NCBI RefSeq assembly: GCF_003610915.1
Contig: NZ_NSDJ01000001.1
Coordinates: forward strand, 2,542,001 to 2,606,000
Direction of reading: 5' to 3'
Length of the DNA: 64,000 nucleotides
Source of the DNA: Rahnella variigena
GTDB taxonomy: Bacteria > Pseudomonadota > Gammaproteobacteria > Enterobacterales > Enterobacteriaceae
A program made the position numbers and the translations under genes. Shown piece by piece: positions 8,519-18,460 of this stretch. The notes under the pieces were generated by a model. The model was not told the DNA's origin. It did not search any database and saw nothing but the letters and a program-made list of their open reading frames with translations. Numbering within the stretch: the stretch's first letter is position 1; every line of letters starts with the position of its first letter.

Positions 8519-9610
8519 TTACAGCGTCGGGTAGTCGGTGTAACCCTGAGCACCGCCGCCGTAAAAGGTTTCTGGTTGTGGATCGTTAAGCGGAGCGTGG
8601 GATCTCAGGCGTTCAACCAGATCCGGGTTAGCGATATAGCTGCGACCGAAAGCCACGGCGTCGATGTAACCTTTTTCGATAAGTTCTTCGCCTTTCTCAG
8701 CGGTATAAGCGCCGGCCCCGACAATCACGCCCTGATAATGAGCGCGGATCACCGCACGGAATTCAGCCGAGTAAGGTTTACCGCCTGCCCAGTCAGGTTC
8801 AGAAATATGCAGATAAGCGAGTTTACGTTTGTTCAGCTCATCCAGCAGATAGATAGCTGCCTGCTCCTGATCTTCACCGTTATCCAGCCCGTTAAACGGA
8901 CCCATTGGTGAAATACGGATACCCACACGGTCTGCGCCGATAGCGCCGATAGCGGCATCGACCACTTCCAGCGTCAGGCGGGTACGGTTTTCAATGCTGC
9001 CGCCGTATTCGTCTTCACGCAGGTTAGATGCCGGAGACATGAACTGGTGCAACAGGTAACCGTGCGCCGCATGCAGCTCAATGTAATCAAAACCAGCCTC
9101 TGCAGAACATTCTGCCGCGTGGCGGAAATCGTTGATGATCCCCGGGATTTCGCTCAGTTCAAGCGCGCGCGGTGTCGGGCAATCGACACGAATGGCGTGG
9201 CCTTGCTCATCGCGCAGGCTGGTGCGGGTTTCAGGATTCACAGCAGAAGGCGCAACCGGCGTCTGGTTATCCGGCTGAACGCTGTTATGAGAAATTCGGC
9301 CCGTGTGCCAAAGCTGAACCGCAATGTGGCCATTTTTCTGATGCACACCTGCGACGATTTTTTTCCACGCAGCCACTTGTTCTGGCGTGTGCAGACCCGG
9401 CGCACCGGCATAGCCTTTCGCCTGGAAGGAAACCTGAGTAGCTTCGGTAATGATCAGGCCGGAACTGTGGCGCTGCGCGTAATATTCGCCCATCAGCGGG
9501 GTAGGGATGTCACCCGGTTCGATGCTGCGCAGGCGGGTAAGGGGCGCCATAAAAACACGGTTAGGCAATGTATTTTTGCCGACAACAATGGGGGTGAAAA
9601 GCTTGGTCAT
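8519..9610 (-). CDS. nemA: N-ethylmaleimide reductase (Old Yellow Enzyme family)
   Basis: A 363-residue FMN-dependent NADPH ene-reductase acting on electrophiles such as N-ethylmaleimide, nitrate esters and nitroaromatics. The TIM barrel starts [25 protein letters not shown]. The substrate-binding pair is seen in [10 protein letters not shown], with the catalytic Tyr region in [16 protein letters not shown]. The phosphate-binding end [16 protein letters not shown] is intact. In E. coli it is co-transcribed with the repressor gene nemR directly upstream; nemR is absent here and ydhL lies divergent instead. Control by a distant or different regulator is therefore inferred. Confidence 0.94.
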   Translation of the reverse strand: MTKLFTPIVVGKNTLPNRVFMAPLTRLRSIEPGDIPTPLMGEYYAQRHSSGLIITEATQVSFQAKGYAGAPGLHTPEQVAAWKKIVAGVHQKNGHIAVQLWHTGRISHNSVQPDNQTPVAPSAVNPETRTSLRDEQGHAIRVDCPTPRALELSEIPGIINDFRHAAECSAEAGFDYIELHAAHGYLLHQFMSPASNLREDEYGGSIENRTRLTLEVVDAAIGAIGADRVGIRISPMGPFNGLDNGEDQEQAAIYLLDELNKRKLAYLHISEPDWAGGKPYSAEFRAVIRAHYQGVIVGAGAYTAEKGEELIEKGYIDAVAFGRSYIANPDLVERLRSHAPLNDPQPETFYGGGAQGYTDYPTL

Positions 9611-9809
9611 TTCAATAACTCCGGATTTAATGGACTGATCGTTATGGCATTAAGGAACATAATTCCCGCTACACGATCGTTTCGCAATGCCTCTTTCTAT
9701 CGTATCTGGCCTCTGCCTGACTACGCGCCCTGTGCCTTTTTGCAGATCCTCTTGCAGGATGAACAGAAAACGTCTTGAATAAAAGTTCACCGTTATTTAC
9801 GGAGGACGC

Positions 9810-10049
9810 GTGGCCCAGCAACTTGAGTTTTTCGAAATCCCCAGTCCGTGCCGTGGCATATGTCAGGCCGATGAACGCGGTTATTGTCGCGGTTGCCTGC
9901 GCAGCCGTGAGGAACGTTTCGGCTGGATGAAAATGACGGATACGGAAAAGCGCCATGTTCTGCGGTTATGCCAGCAGCGTCTTTTACGTCAGCAGCGGGC
10001 CGGAAAGCAACCCGACGAACCTTTGCCGGAACAACCGGAATTGTTCTGA
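9810..10049 (+). CDS. ydhL: Cys-rich DUF1289 protein YdhL
   Basis: A 79-residue protein of unknown function starting at a GTG codon (9810) behind a very strong GGAGG. The DUF1289 signature is clear: SPCRGICQADERGYCRGC, with four Cys that could bind a metal or Fe-S centre, followed by the basic R.RERFGW.KM segment. The Arg/Gln-rich C-terminus is variable. It occupies the E. coli ydhL position between nemA and ydhF. Function is not known, so no role is assigned. Confidence 0.88.
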   Translation: MAQQLEFFEIPSPCRGICQADERGYCRGCLRSREERFGWMKMTDTEKRHVLRLCQQRLLRQQRAGKQPDEPLPEQPELF

Positions 10050-10178
10050 TTTTTCATCCCGGCCGCCAGCGTCGTGACGGCTGTCTGCTTCTTTGTAATT
10101 CTTACGCCCCGCATCAATACAGCGCCGCAGGCGTTGTGTATTCTGTCGGTCGAAAATCAAAAACTTAAGGGATTCAAA

Positions 10179-11075
10179 ATGGAAGCGCGTACCCTGATTT
10201 CTCCTCAAGGCCCGGTATTCTCAAAATTGATTTGCGGTTACTGGCGTCTGATGGAATGGAACATGACGCCGCAACAGATTCTGGCCTTCATGGAACAGCA
10301 TATTGAGCTGGGCATCACCACGGCCGATCATGCGGATATTTACGGAGATTATCAGTGCGAAGCCGCGTTCGGCGAGGCTCTGCGACTCAAGCCTTCCCTT
10401 CGCGAAAAAATGCAACTGGTCAGTAAATGTGGCATAGCAACACGGGCCAATCCTGATAACAAAATCGGTCACTACATTACAGATACAAAGTACATCGTGG
10501 AACGTGCCGAGAAATCGCTAAGTAATCTGCATACCGATTATCTGGATTTGCTGCTGATCCATCGCCCGGATCCGCTGATGGATGCCGATGAAGTGGCTGA
10601 GGCATTCACGCAAATGCATAAAAGCGGCAAAGTAAAACATTTCGGCGTTTCTAACTTTACTCCGGCTCAGTTCAGCCTGTTGCAGTCACGCCTGCCGTTC
10701 CAGCTGGCGACGAATCAGGTGGAAATTTCCCCGATCCATCAGCCGGCGATCCTCGATGGCACCTTAGATCTCTGCCAGCAATTGCGTATTAAGCCGATGG
10801 CGTGGTCCTGCCTGGGTGGCGGTCGTTTGTTCAGCGACGCAGAGTTCCAGCCGCTGCGCGACGAACTTCAGGCGGTGGCAAACGAAATCGGTGCCGATAC
10901 GATCGAACAGGTGGTTTACGCCTGGGTGATGCGTCTGCCATCTCAGCCTCTGCCGATTATCGGTTCGGGTAAAATTGAACGTGTGAAATCAGCCTGTAAA
11001 TCATTGTCACTGGACATGACCCGTCAGCAATGGTTCCGCATTCGTAAAGCTGCTCTGGGCTACGACGTTCCTTAA
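10179..11075 (+). CDS. ydhF: Aldo/keto reductase family oxidoreductase YdhF
   Basis: A 298-residue NADP-dependent aldo/keto reductase, the E. coli YdhF length. Catalytic elements are seen: Asp/Tyr in DHADIYGDYQCE, Lys in SKCGIATRAN and the His in LLLIHRPDPL. The NADP-binding end is PIIGSGKIERV. The start at 10179 (MEARTLISPQGP) follows AAGGG. A longer reading from 10074 has no family support. The physiological substrate is unknown. It ends in front of a perfect 12-bp hairpin that separates it from the convergent ydhK. Confidence 0.94.
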   Translation: MEARTLISPQGPVFSKLICGYWRLMEWNMTPQQILAFMEQHIELGITTADHADIYGDYQCEAAFGEALRLKPSLREKMQLVSKCGIATRANPDNKIGHYITDTKYIVERAEKSLSNLHTDYLDLLLIHRPDPLMDADEVAEAFTQMHKSGKVKHFGVSNFTPAQFSLLQSRLPFQLATNQVEISPIHQPAILDGTLDLCQQLRIKPMAWSCLGGGRLFSDAEFQPLRDELQAVANEIGADTIEQVVYAWVMRLPSQPLPIIGSGKIERVKSACKSLSLDMTRQQWFRIRKAALGYDVP

Positions 11076-11083
11076 TCGCTTCT

Positions 11084-11113
11084 GCTTCAGGCTGCATATC
11101 CGCAGCCTGAAGC
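11084..11113. terminator. Strong hairpin between convergent ydhF and ydhK
   Basis: Perfect 12-bp stem GCTTCAGGCTGC (11084-11095) / GCAGCCTGAAGC (11102-11113) with a 6-base loop. There is no long T-run, but the position between converging genes supports termination on both strands. Confidence 0.75.
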
Positions 11114-11129
11114 ATTAAGCACAGAAAGG

Positions 11130-13181
11130 TCAGGCAGGTTTGGTGGCAGTGACCACCGGCGCTGCAGGACCCTCATCCGAAGAAATGGCTTGCTGCAATT
11201 GAGAAAGCGAGCAATAGAGACGCCAGATTACCCCTGCAAGTTCCCGCGCCGCCGGTTCAGGGTGATGCGCCAGTGAATTGCTCATCCGCAGTAGCTCCGT
11301 CAGCGTAGCATCCAGATTTTCGTGGCTGACCCCGCGTTCTGTCATGACGCCTTTCAGGCAATGAATACACACGTCACGCACCGCGGAAAGCGGATCCGAA
11401 CGGGTTTCCCATTCACGTAACTGCCAGACAATGTGGCTGCAATTGAGCAGCACTACGCCCCAGCGCAGCAGCCAGGTGCGGGAGAGCTGATCTTTACTTT
11501 GACTGAGCTGATTCATCCGGTGGTAAATCAGCGATTCAAACTGGAAATGGCTTAGCGAAGGTTTGCGGCTGAGCTGATCCATAAAATCACGGCGCAGGGC
11601 GCGGATGATGCGGCGACTTTTACGTTTATCCGAACTTGGCCTCAGGACCTGAAACGCGATACCCGCCAGCATCACACCGGCAATCTTGGCCACGCCGTCG
11701 TTCATAAATGACTGATAGTCGAAATCCGGCGGGTTAGTGACCGCTAAAAACGATCCCATGAAGACAATCATTTGTCCCCACAAACCGGCGTAACGTTTGT
11801 ACTGCAATTTCATCATCTGCATCGTGACCAGCATCGGCAGGAAGAAAGCGCAGAATACCCAAAAGTTGTCGATCTGAACCATCAGCCCGAACTTGAGCAG
11901 AAAACAGCCGACAAACAGTAAGCCCAGCGATTTAATTAACAGAGTGACGCTGCTGATAGGGGAGGCCGTCGAAGAATAAAGCACGCAACTGACAGCGGTC
12001 AGCGCCACCGCACCCGCGCCTGAATCCCACTGTGTGCCCATCCAGAAAGCGCAGCCAATCACAATACACAAAAAGGTGCGCAGTCCGTTATACGCGGCTT
12101 CCAGCGTGTCGGTGTGTTGCGCCAGATGGCTGATTTTGGGCGGCTGGAGTGTTTCAGCTTCCGCCACATTGGCGTTTTCCACACGGCGCAGCCAGCGTTC
12201 ACTGCGCAGATACAGCCAGCAAAAGTCACGTAACCGCTGCCAGAATGCCTGATGACGAAAATCCGAGGTGTCATGAGGTTTAATATGCTGGAGAATTTTC
12301 GACAGTTTGTATTTATCAGTATCGGGCTTGCGCAATTCATCAAGCAAAACGCTCAGCACTTCAGTCAGGTTTTCCGGCGGAGTTGGCCAGTTAAGCAACA
12401 TGCGGCGCAAGCTGGAAATATAACTGGTCATGCGCAACTGCTGATGAAGCAGATAATTGAGCACATTATTCTGACGACGCAGGCGGTAATGGCTCCAGAC
12501 GGCCTGAATGCGTAACAGATTCATGGTCAGGATTTGCCCGATCAATCCTTCGTGCGAGGTGCGGATCTGGTCGGAGATTTCTGTGCGCCATAACAGCTGC
12601 GCATGTTCCAGTAACTGGGTATGCATTTTACGCAATGAGGTGAGCAGTGCGTCGCCGTCCGAGGTGCTGGGCAGCACCATCATCATAAAACCACCGCACA
12701 AAATACCGGTGACGACTTCTCCCACACGAGCCTGAGCGATATCAAAAATCTGCGTCGGATCTTTGACGTCTACCGTTGAGAACGCAATGATGGCTGCTGT
12801 ATATCCCGCCAGAGCAAACGCGTAAGAAACGTTGTTCTGATAATGATTGGAGACATAAGTACAAATCCCCAGCCAGGCTGCGATGGCGAAAGTGAACAGC
12901 CACGGCTCGTTCAGACAATGTCCGGCAATAAATACCGCGCCCATGGCACCCAGCAAGCTGCCAATAATCCTGCCGATACTTTTACTGATGACGCCGCCCA
13001 CGGTCGGGAAACTGACCACGGCGGCGGATGTCAGCGCCCAGTAAGGTTCGTCCATCTGGAATTCAAACGCAATATACAGCGCGAGTATCATCGCAATGGA
13101 GTTGCGCAAGGCATACCGCCATTGGCCGCCGGTGGCTTTTCCCCACGGGGTGTTTTTCCATTCGAGCCAGGAAAGATTCAC
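11130..13181 (-). CDS. ydhK: FUSC/AaeB-family efflux pump membrane subunit YdhK
   Basis: A 683-residue inner-membrane protein of the fusaric-acid-resistance/aromatic-acid exporter family. It has two hydrophobic blocks of about five or six helices each (about residues 25-170 and 370-510), each followed by a cytosolic helical region. This is the internal-repeat architecture of AaeB. The N-terminus [20 protein letters not shown] is typical of YdhK. It follows ydhI and ydhJ in one operon (9-base gap to ydhJ), divergent from slyA. Together they are expected to form a tripartite exporter with an outer-membrane channel encoded elsewhere. Substrate is unknown. Confidence 0.92.
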   Translation of the reverse strand: MNLSWLEWKNTPWGKATGGQWRYALRNSIAMILALYIAFEFQMDEPYWALTSAAVVSFPTVGGVISKSIGRIIGSLLGAMGAVFIAGHCLNEPWLFTFAIAAWLGICTYVSNHYQNNVSYAFALAGYTAAIIAFSTVDVKDPTQIFDIAQARVGEVVTGILCGGFMMMVLPSTSDGDALLTSLRKMHTQLLEHAQLLWRTEISDQIRTSHEGLIGQILTMNLLRIQAVWSHYRLRRQNNVLNYLLHQQLRMTSYISSLRRMLLNWPTPPENLTEVLSVLLDELRKPDTDKYKLSKILQHIKPHDTSDFRHQAFWQRLRDFCWLYLRSERWLRRVENANVAEAETLQPPKISHLAQHTDTLEAAYNGLRTFLCIVIGCAFWMGTQWDSGAGAVALTAVSCVLYSSTASPISSVTLLIKSLGLLFVGCFLLKFGLMVQIDNFWVFCAFFLPMLVTMQMMKLQYKRYAGLWGQMIVFMGSFLAVTNPPDFDYQSFMNDGVAKIAGVMLAGIAFQVLRPSSDKRKSRRIIRALRRDFMDQLSRKPSLSHFQFESLIYHRMNQLSQSKDQLSRTWLLRWGVVLLNCSHIVWQLREWETRSDPLSAVRDVCIHCLKGVMTERGVSHENLDATLTELLRMSNSLAHHPEPAARELAGVIWRLYCSLSQLQQAISSDEGPAAPVVTATKPA

Positions 13182-13190
13182 GACGAAACC

Positions 13191-14048
13191 TTAATTACGC
13201 ACGGAAATCGTACAGGTCGTTCCGGCCACCAGAACAACATGCTCTGGTACATTTTCAAGCTTAATTCTCACCGGTATTCTCTGCGCAAGACGAACCCAGG
13301 GTACATTCGGTTTTACGTTCATCAGTAAATCTTCCTGGGTATCCAGGCTCTGGTCATAAATCGCACGGCCAATACTTTCGACGCGACCCTGCAACGGAAT
13401 ATTGCCGTTAAAGAGGGTAATATCCGCCATATTTCCTTCGCGAATATTTTTGAGTTTGGTTTCTTCGAAATATCCGAGAACATAAAACGAATGGATATCC
13501 ACCAGCCCGACCAGCGGCGTACCGGTGGTAGCATAGTTACCTCTGCGGGTTTGCAGATTGGTGATATAACCGTCAGTCGGCGCGACAATAGTGGTTTTGC
13601 TCAGATTCCACTTCGCCTGTTCTAATGACGCCTGCGCAGCCTGATATTGTGCCTGCATCGCTTTGGCGCTGATATTTGATTCATCTAAGGATTCAGCGGA
13701 AATAACGTTGGTGCCGAGGCCGCGACGTCGTTGGGCTTCATGATTGGCTTTGGCTAAATCAGCTGCCGCTTTCGCCACTTCAGCTTCGGCATTAGCGACG
13801 GCGATTTTAAACGGCACAGGATCGAGACTGAACAGGGGATCGCCACTTTTAACAAACTGATTGTCGTGGATATTTATTGCTGTGATCCGCCCGGAGACTT
13901 CCGGTGTGATATCCACAATTTCGGCGCGTACTTTGCCATCCCGCGTCCACGGCGACTGCATATAATAATTCCACATCCACCAACCGGCGCAAATTGCGAC
14001 GGCGAAAACCAGCACTGTCGAGAAATATTTGAGGGTCTTGAATTTCAT
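13191..14048 (-). CDS. ydhJ: HlyD-family periplasmic adaptor YdhJ
   Basis: A 285-residue membrane fusion protein linking the YdhK pump to an outer-membrane factor. It has one N-terminal transmembrane anchor (about residues 9-30, YFSTVLVFAVAICAGWWMW). The biotinyl-lipoyl half-motif follows (IVDITPEVSGRI), then an alpha-helical hairpin (about 80-145) and the second lipoyl half (TIVAPTDGYI). The C-terminal beta-barrel carries VRIKLENVPEHVVLVAGTTC. It is one base downstream of ydhI and likely co-translated. Its similarity to AaeA suggests aromatic or weak-acid export, but this is inference. Confidence 0.92.
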   Translation of the reverse strand: MKFKTLKYFSTVLVFAVAICAGWWMWNYYMQSPWTRDGKVRAEIVDITPEVSGRITAINIHDNQFVKSGDPLFSLDPVPFKIAVANAEAEVAKAAADLAKANHEAQRRRGLGTNVISAESLDESNISAKAMQAQYQAAQASLEQAKWNLSKTTIVAPTDGYITNLQTRRGNYATTGTPLVGLVDIHSFYVLGYFEETKLKNIREGNMADITLFNGNIPLQGRVESIGRAIYDQSLDTQEDLLMNVKPNVPWVRLAQRIPVRIKLENVPEHVVLVAGTTCTISVRN

Positions 14049-14049
14049 T

Positions 14050-14274
14050 TCAGAGGTTCACCATAAGTATCAGTGCGGCACAAATAGAGATAACGAAAAG
14101 AGATAAATCCATCAGGGTGGGATGCCAGACTTCACCAGAATAAATCCAGTCGCGCAGCAGTCGGTGTATCAGAAGCCAGAATACCAGCCCCAGTAAAAGC
14201 GCTTTGAACATCGGGGGGAAATAAAGTGAGGCACCCAGGACCAGATCCGGTAGCGGGAAGCCTGAGTGAAACAT
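14050..14274 (-). CDS. ydhI: DUF1656 small membrane protein YdhI
   Basis: A 74-residue protein with two transmembrane segments (about residues 16-36 and 55-73) and the DUF1656 core [19 protein letters not shown]1656 proteins, such as AaeX, accompany AaeAB-type efflux pumps, and this gene is first in the ydhIJK operon. The start at 14274 matches E. coli YdhI. An in-frame ATG at 14361 would add 29 residues and cannot be excluded because neither start has a strong ribosome binding site. The slyA-ydhI gap carries a SlyA box, consistent with control by SlyA. Confidence 0.86.
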   Translation of the reverse strand: MFHSGFPLPDLVLGASLYFPPMFKALLLGLVFWLLIHRLLRDWIYSGEVWHPTLMDLSLFVISICAALILMVNL

Positions 14275-14439
14275 TTGCGCATTCACAATATTAATCTCTG
14301 CCGGTGATTGTGTTATAAACAAGATTAAATCTGAAAGCGGGGATTCCGCTCCCGGATGCAATAGTACCTACCATTATATATAGAATTGTAATTTCTCGAT
14401 TAAAGTTCCTAAAACTAAGCTAAACTCTGGGGAGTTATC

Positions 14440-14451
14440 TTAGCATGCTAA
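14440..14451. promoter_or_regulatory. SlyA operator between ydhI and slyA
   Basis: TTAGCATGCTAA is a perfect 12-bp palindrome differing from the published SlyA consensus TTAGCAAGCTAA at one base. It lies 17 bases before the slyA start, where binding would repress slyA. A partial copy, CTAAGCTAA, precedes it near 14415. Confidence 0.82.
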
Positions 14452-14468
14452 TTATAAGGAGGGGATAA

Positions 14469-14903
14469 TTGGAATCGAATCTGGGGTCAGATCTAGCACG
14501 ATTAGTTCGTGCCTGGCGTGCGTTGATTGACGATCGGTTAAAGCCGTTGGAACTCACGCAAACACACTGGGTAACACTGCACAATATCAACATGTTGCCT
14601 CCGGAGCAGTCTCAAATTCAGCTGGCAAAAGCCATCGGAATTGAGCAGCCGTCTCTGGTGCGTACACTGGATCAACTGGAAGAAAAGAAACTGATTACCC
14701 GTCAGACTTGTGCGAGCGATCGCCGTGCTAAGCGCATCAAGCTGACTGAAGAAGCCGCGCCAATCATCAATGAAATGGAGTCGGTTATTGATTCCACGCG
14801 CAAAGAAATTTTGTCTGGCATGTCTTCTTCAGAAATCGAACAACTGGGCGGGATGTTATCCCGGCTGGAAAAAAATATTGCTGCATTGCAAAGCAAATCA
14901 TAA
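14469..14903 (+). CDS. slyA: MarR-family regulator SlyA
   Basis: A 144-residue dimeric winged-helix regulator that counteracts H-NS silencing and responds to small aromatic ligands. The DNA-binding segment [20 protein letters not shown] and the wing [11 protein letters not shown] are nearly identical to E. coli SlyA. The start is TTG at 14469 behind AAGGAGGGG; slyA in E. coli and Salmonella also uses a rare TTG start. It is divergent from the ydhIJK pump and followed by a terminator. Autorepression is inferred from the palindrome just upstream of the start. Confidence 0.97.
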   Translation: MESNLGSDLARLVRAWRALIDDRLKPLELTQTHWVTLHNINMLPPEQSQIQLAKAIGIEQPSLVRTLDQLEEKKLITRQTCASDRRAKRIKLTEEAAPIINEMESVIDSTRKEILSGMSSSEIEQLGGMLSRLEKNIAALQSKS

Positions 14904-14955
14904 GAACAGGTTTTTATCTATTTTTGTCACACAGCGTCATATTTGCTCTACACAA

Positions 14956-14987
14956 AAAAAACCGAAGCCAGTGGCTTCGGTTTTTTG
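14956..14987. terminator. Terminator between convergent slyA and slyB
   Basis: Stem AACCGAAGCC / GGCTTCGGTT around AGT, with an A-run before and a T-run after (about 14953-14986). It works for slyA on the plus strand and slyB on the minus strand. Confidence 0.92.
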
Positions 14988-15019
14988 TTTGCGCTTCAGT
15001 TAGTTGCTAGCAGAACGCA

Positions 15020-15490
15020 TCAGGCGCTTGGGGAAACGGTAATGGTGCTGCCGCTGCTCGCCATGCTGACACGCTGACCTACGCTGAATTTGGTCGCGCC
15101 AGCTTTCTGAACAACCTGAATGGTTGTGCCGTCATCACGACGGATTTGCAGTTCTACACCGTTAGAACGGTTAAGAGAACTCTGCACGCCCTGACCTGCG
15201 ACGCCACCGGCAACTGCGCCCGCAGCCGTTGCCAGACTACGACCCGTACCGCCGCCAACCGTGTTACCCAGGAAACCACCCAGTACTGCACCACCAAGTG
15301 CGCCGACGATGTTTGAATCATCGCCACCCTGGATTTGTACCGCACGTGTAGAAACGATAGTCCCGTAAGTCACTTGTTGAATTTGTTTCGCCTGAGACGA
15401 GGAGTAAACGTCGCCAGACAGTGAGTTATCGCTGACGCAGCCAGTAAGAGAAATGCCAGCAAGTGCGACGACGAGTAAACGCTTAATCAT
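15020..15490 (-). CDS. slyB: Outer-membrane lipoprotein SlyB
   Basis: A 156-residue lipoprotein. Residues 1-17 are a signal peptide ending in the lipobox LTGC, with Cys18 the lipidation site; Val at +2 permits Lol sorting to the outer membrane. The glycine-rich double hairpin of the glycine-zipper 2TM family (GALGGAVLGGFLGNTVGGGTG) is at about 62-100. In enteric bacteria SlyB is a PhoPQ-regulated protein that stabilises outer-membrane proteins under stress. I did not find a confident PhoP box in the upstream gap. It is convergent with slyA and shares a bidirectional terminator. Confidence 0.96.
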   Translation of the reverse strand: MIKRLLVVALAGISLTGCVSDNSLSGDVYSSSQAKQIQQVTYGTIVSTRAVQIQGGDDSNIVGALGGAVLGGFLGNTVGGGTGRSLATAAGAVAGGVAGQGVQSSLNRSNGVELQIRRDDGTTIQVVQKAGATKFSVGQRVSMASSGSTITVSPSA

Positions 15491-15885
15491 AAATAGCTCC
15501 TTTTTTATGCTGCTGTACGGCTTTCAGACTAGCCACAACAACAGAGAAAAAACAGTACACAGTTCAACATCAGTGTCGAGGGTGGTCGTATACCATAGTT
15601 ACTTCACTTTCTCCAAGTATACAGGAGGCGTGTTCAACTAATAATAAACGCAGGTTTAAGTTTTAGACAGCAGTGAGTGCGATCAAATATCTTCACCCTG
15701 AATGTTGTTATTGGCCGATTTATCGCCAGTCTGTTTTTAAAAAATAAAATTCTTAACAAGAAAAACACGAAGCCATCACAGGGTGTAATAAAACTGAGTA
15801 ACTCATGGCGCAATGCTTCCTATACCGATTACTCTGTCACTATTACTTTTTGTCGGATGTTTTCCGGGAGTTGAGGATGTTATCT
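15491..15885. other. slyB-anmK divergent intergenic region
   Basis: 395 bases without a supported gene, carrying the slyB promoter (read leftwards) and the anmK promoter. A GTTTA-AGTTTTA stretch at 15653 resembles PhoP half-sites but lacks the required spacing, so no site is called. Confidence 0.5.
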
Positions 15886-17004
15886 ATGAAGTCAGGTCGT
15901 TATATCGGCGTGATGTCCGGCACCAGTCTTGATGGCGTGGATGTTGTGCTGGCTGCTATCGACGAGCGTCTGGTCGCGCAACAGGCCAGCTACTCGCATC
16001 CCATTCCCATTGCATTGAAAAACGCCATTCTTGGCATGTGTCAGGGACAGCAGGTGACGCTGGAAGAGGTCGGCAAGCTCGATACTCAGCTGGGGATATT
16101 ATTTGGTGAGGCCATTTTAGGGCTGCTGAAAAGTGCCGATATTTCACCGGAAGAAGTCACCGCGATTGGCTGCCACGGGCAAACGGTCTGGCATCAGCCT
16201 AAAGGCGATACCACGTTTTCTATGCAACTGGGCGATAACAACCGCATTGCTGCCATGACCGGCATTACTACTGTCGGAGATTTCCGCCGTCGCGATATGG
16301 CGTGGGGCGGGCAGGGTGCGCCGCTGGTTCCGGCCTTCCATCAGGCCCTGCTGTCTGATCCGGCTGAGCGCAGAATGATCCTTAATATCGGCGGCATTGC
16401 GAATCTTTCAATGCTACTGCCGGGACAGCCGGTGCGCGGCTACGACACCGGGCCGGGCAATATGCTGATGGATGCGTGGATCTGGCGTCATAAAGCGCAG
16501 CCTTATGATAAAGGCGCGGAGTGGGCGAATGAGGGACGGGTGAATTTACGTCTGTTGCAGCAAATGTTGTCCGACCCGTACTTTGCTGAACCGGCACCAA
16601 AAAGCACCGGTCGTGAATACTTCAATATGGCGTGGCTGGAAAAGCAGCTGGCGCGTTCAGCCGAAACTTCTCCGGCCGATGTGCAGGCCACGCTGGCTGA
16701 ACTCACGGCAGTCAGTATCGCCGAGCAGGTTCAATTAGCTGGCGGATGCGACCGTCTGATGGTCTGTGGCGGTGGTGCGCGTAATCCCCTGCTAATGACG
16801 CGCATGTCAGCCATGCTGCCGGGCACGGAAGTGTGTACCACGGATTCCTGCGGGATCAGCGGTGATGATATGGAAGCACTGGCGTTTGCCTGGCTGGCGT
16901 TCAGAACCTTATCGGGTCAGTCGGGTAATCTGCCTTCCGTCACAGGTGCCAGCCGCGAAACTTTGCTCGGGGCGATTTATCCGGTGGTTTCAACCCGCGC
17001 CTGA
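15886..17004 (+). CDS. anmK: Anhydro-N-acetylmuramic acid kinase
   Basis: A 372-residue kinase that converts 1,6-anhydro-MurNAc from cell-wall recycling to MurNAc-6-phosphate. The N-terminal phosphate loop [19 protein letters not shown] is conserved. So are the catalytic Asp region [20 protein letters not shown], the sugar site [15 protein letters not shown] and the second ATP motif [13 protein letters not shown]. The start at 15886 follows a GAGG. An ATG at 15877, in frame three codons earlier, has GGGAG and is also possible. It is upstream of mliC as in E. coli, separated by a long inverted repeat. Confidence 0.96.
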   Translation: MKSGRYIGVMSGTSLDGVDVVLAAIDERLVAQQASYSHPIPIALKNAILGMCQGQQVTLEEVGKLDTQLGILFGEAILGLLKSADISPEEVTAIGCHGQTVWHQPKGDTTFSMQLGDNNRIAAMTGITTVGDFRRRDMAWGGQGAPLVPAFHQALLSDPAERRMILNIGGIANLSMLLPGQPVRGYDTGPGNMLMDAWIWRHKAQPYDKGAEWANEGRVNLRLLQQMLSDPYFAEPAPKSTGREYFNMAWLEKQLARSAETSPADVQATLAELTAVSIAEQVQLAGGCDRLMVCGGGARNPLLMTRMSAMLPGTEVCTTDSCGISGDDMEALAFAWLAFRTLSGQSGNLPSVTGASRETLLGAIYPVVSTRA

Positions 17005-17007
17005 CGC

Positions 17008-17071
17008 GTTCTCGGTTTTATCTCAATGTGTTGTGCAACCTGTCATGGTACATAACAGATAAACCGAGAAC
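17008..17071. repeat. Long inverted repeat in the anmK-mliC gap
   Basis: GTTCTCGGTTTTATC (17008-17022) pairs with GATAAACCGAGAAC (17058-17071) with one bulged T. The 35-base intervening sequence forms a large loop. It begins 4 bases after the anmK stop and ends 16 bases before mliC. It could end anmK transcription or protect and regulate the mliC message. Confidence 0.65.
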
Positions 17072-17087
17072 ACTCAGGGAGTTCAGA

Positions 17088-17399
17088 ATGAAAAAGGCGA
17101 TCATCGCTTCTCTTGCAGGATTAACGCTGGCCGGATGTAGCCAGTTCAGTCACCAGACCGAAAGCCCGACGCAGGAACTGCACTATCAGTGCGGGACATT
17201 GCCGCTGACCGTCACGCTGGATAAACCGGCACAGCAGGTCAATATGGTGATGGACGGCGAGCAGTTGAAACTGAAACAAGTTGAGGCAGCTTCCGGCACC
17301 AAATACAGCGATGGCCGTTACACGTTCTGGTCGAAAGGTAATCAGGCTTTCGTCCAGCGTGGTGAAAACGTCATCATCGACGATTGCATTCAAAAATAA
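17088..17399 (+). CDS. mliC: Membrane-bound C-type lysozyme inhibitor MliC
   Basis: A 103-residue lipoprotein that blocks C-type (animal) lysozyme in the periplasm. Residues 1-17 form a signal peptide with lipobox LAGC. The mature domain has the MliC/PliC pattern LHYQCGTLPLTVTLD and the inhibitory loop region YTFWSKGNQAFVQRGENVII, with two Cys (YQC and DDC) placed for a disulfide. The start at 17088 follows AGGGAG. It follows anmK, linking peptidoglycan recycling with lysozyme defence by neighbourhood. The longer frame from 17028 has no family support. Confidence 0.93.
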   Translation: MKKAIIASLAGLTLAGCSQFSHQTESPTQELHYQCGTLPLTVTLDKPAQQVNMVMDGEQLKLKQVEAASGTKYSDGRYTFWSKGNQAFVQRGENVIIDDCIQK

Positions 17400-17556
17400 A
17401 CCTACCCGTCATACTTTGAACTGCAAATGCGTTGGCTGCGTTTGCTCACCCCGGTCACAGAGTTATCTATGCTCCGGGGATCCCCTCACTTGCCGCCTTT
17501 TTGCATCTCGAATTACTTTGGGTAGCTTCTTTTTTCATAATTTCTCTTTTCAAACC

Positions 17557-17587
17557 CCGCGTCAGGAACGTTGAGATCCTGACGCGG
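17557..17587. repeat. 11-bp perfect inverted repeat upstream of pdxH
   Basis: CCGCGTCAGGA (17557-17567) and TCCTGACGCGG (17577-17587) are perfect reverse complements around a 9-base spacer. There is no T-run. It lies 47 bases before the preferred pdxH start and 10 bases before the alternative ATG at 17598, so it may be a leader hairpin or the end of the mliC transcript. Confidence 0.7.
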
Positions 17588-17633
17588 CGGGTGCACAATG
17601 CGTCTACCTTCCTTTGATACGCAATTGATCCAT

Positions 17634-18299
17634 ATGGCTGATAATAAAGAATTTGATATTGCGGACTCGCGCCGTGAATACACCCGGGGCGGATTACGTC
17701 GCGCTGATTTAACGCCGGAACCGCTGCCGCTGTTTGAGCGCTGGCTGAAACAGGCGTGTGATGCCCGTCTGGCCGATCCGACGGCGATGGTTGTCGCGAC
17801 GGTGGATGAAAACGGACAGCCTTTCCAGCGCATAGTGCTGCTCAAACATTATGATGAAAAAGGGCTGGTGTTTTACACCAACCTCGGCAGCCGTAAGGCG
17901 CAGCAGCTGGCGGGCAATTCCCGTATCAGCCTGTTATTCCCCTGGCATATGCTCGACAGACAAGTCAACGTTCTCGGTCAGGCAGAGCGTTTATCCACGC
18001 TGGAAGTCATGAAATACTTCACCAGTCGTCCGAAAGACAGCCAGATTGGCGCATGGGTTTCTCAGCAATCCACCCGCATTTCGGCGCGTGGCGTGCTGGA
18101 AAGTAAATTCCTCGAACTGAAACAGAAATTCAGTAATGGTGAAGTGCCGTTGCCAAGTTTCTGGGGTGGTTTTCGCGTCAAAGTGGATTCAATGGAATTC
18201 TGGCAGGGCGGTGAACATCGTCTGCACGACCGGTTCATTTATCAGCGTGATGAAGCTGAGACAGAAACTGGCTGGAAAATAGACCGCCTCGCACCTTAA
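17634..18299 (+). CDS. pdxH: Pyridoxine/pyridoxamine 5'-phosphate oxidase
   Basis: A 221-residue FMN enzyme that oxidises pyridoxine or pyridoxamine phosphate to pyridoxal 5'-phosphate. The FMN- and substrate-binding core is intact: [40 protein letters not shown] and the C-terminal [11 protein letters not shown]. The start at [20 protein letters not shown] (17634) is the family start. An in-frame ATG at 17598 would add 12 residues; neither has a strong ribosome binding site. It precedes tyrS and pdxY, giving a short vitamin B6 neighbourhood as in E. coli. Confidence 0.95.
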   Translation: MADNKEFDIADSRREYTRGGLRRADLTPEPLPLFERWLKQACDARLADPTAMVVATVDENGQPFQRIVLLKHYDEKGLVFYTNLGSRKAQQLAGNSRISLLFPWHMLDRQVNVLGQAERLSTLEVMKYFTSRPKDSQIGAWVSQQSTRISARGVLESKFLELKQKFSNGEVPLPSFWGGFRVKVDSMEFWQGGEHRLHDRFIYQRDEAETETGWKIDRLAP

Positions 18300-18460
18300 C
18301 CACGAAAAAACACGCGATTCCCTAGCGCTCGGGCGACGAGCGCTTTATTCTATGTCGTTCCCCGAAAGGTGAGAGAAAGGGCACATGCGCGGCATGATGT
18401 CAGACATGAATCTGCACACATTCAGTACATATTTCTAAGTACAAACAAACGGAGTCTTTG

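Noticed and set aside
9047..9778. 243-codon plus-strand ORF antisense to nemA
   Set aside because: Lies over a complete nemA and shows no recognisable domain.
15653..15670. Possible PhoP box upstream of slyB
   Set aside because: Two GTTTA-like half-sites are present, but the spacing is wrong and the orientation favours the other gene.
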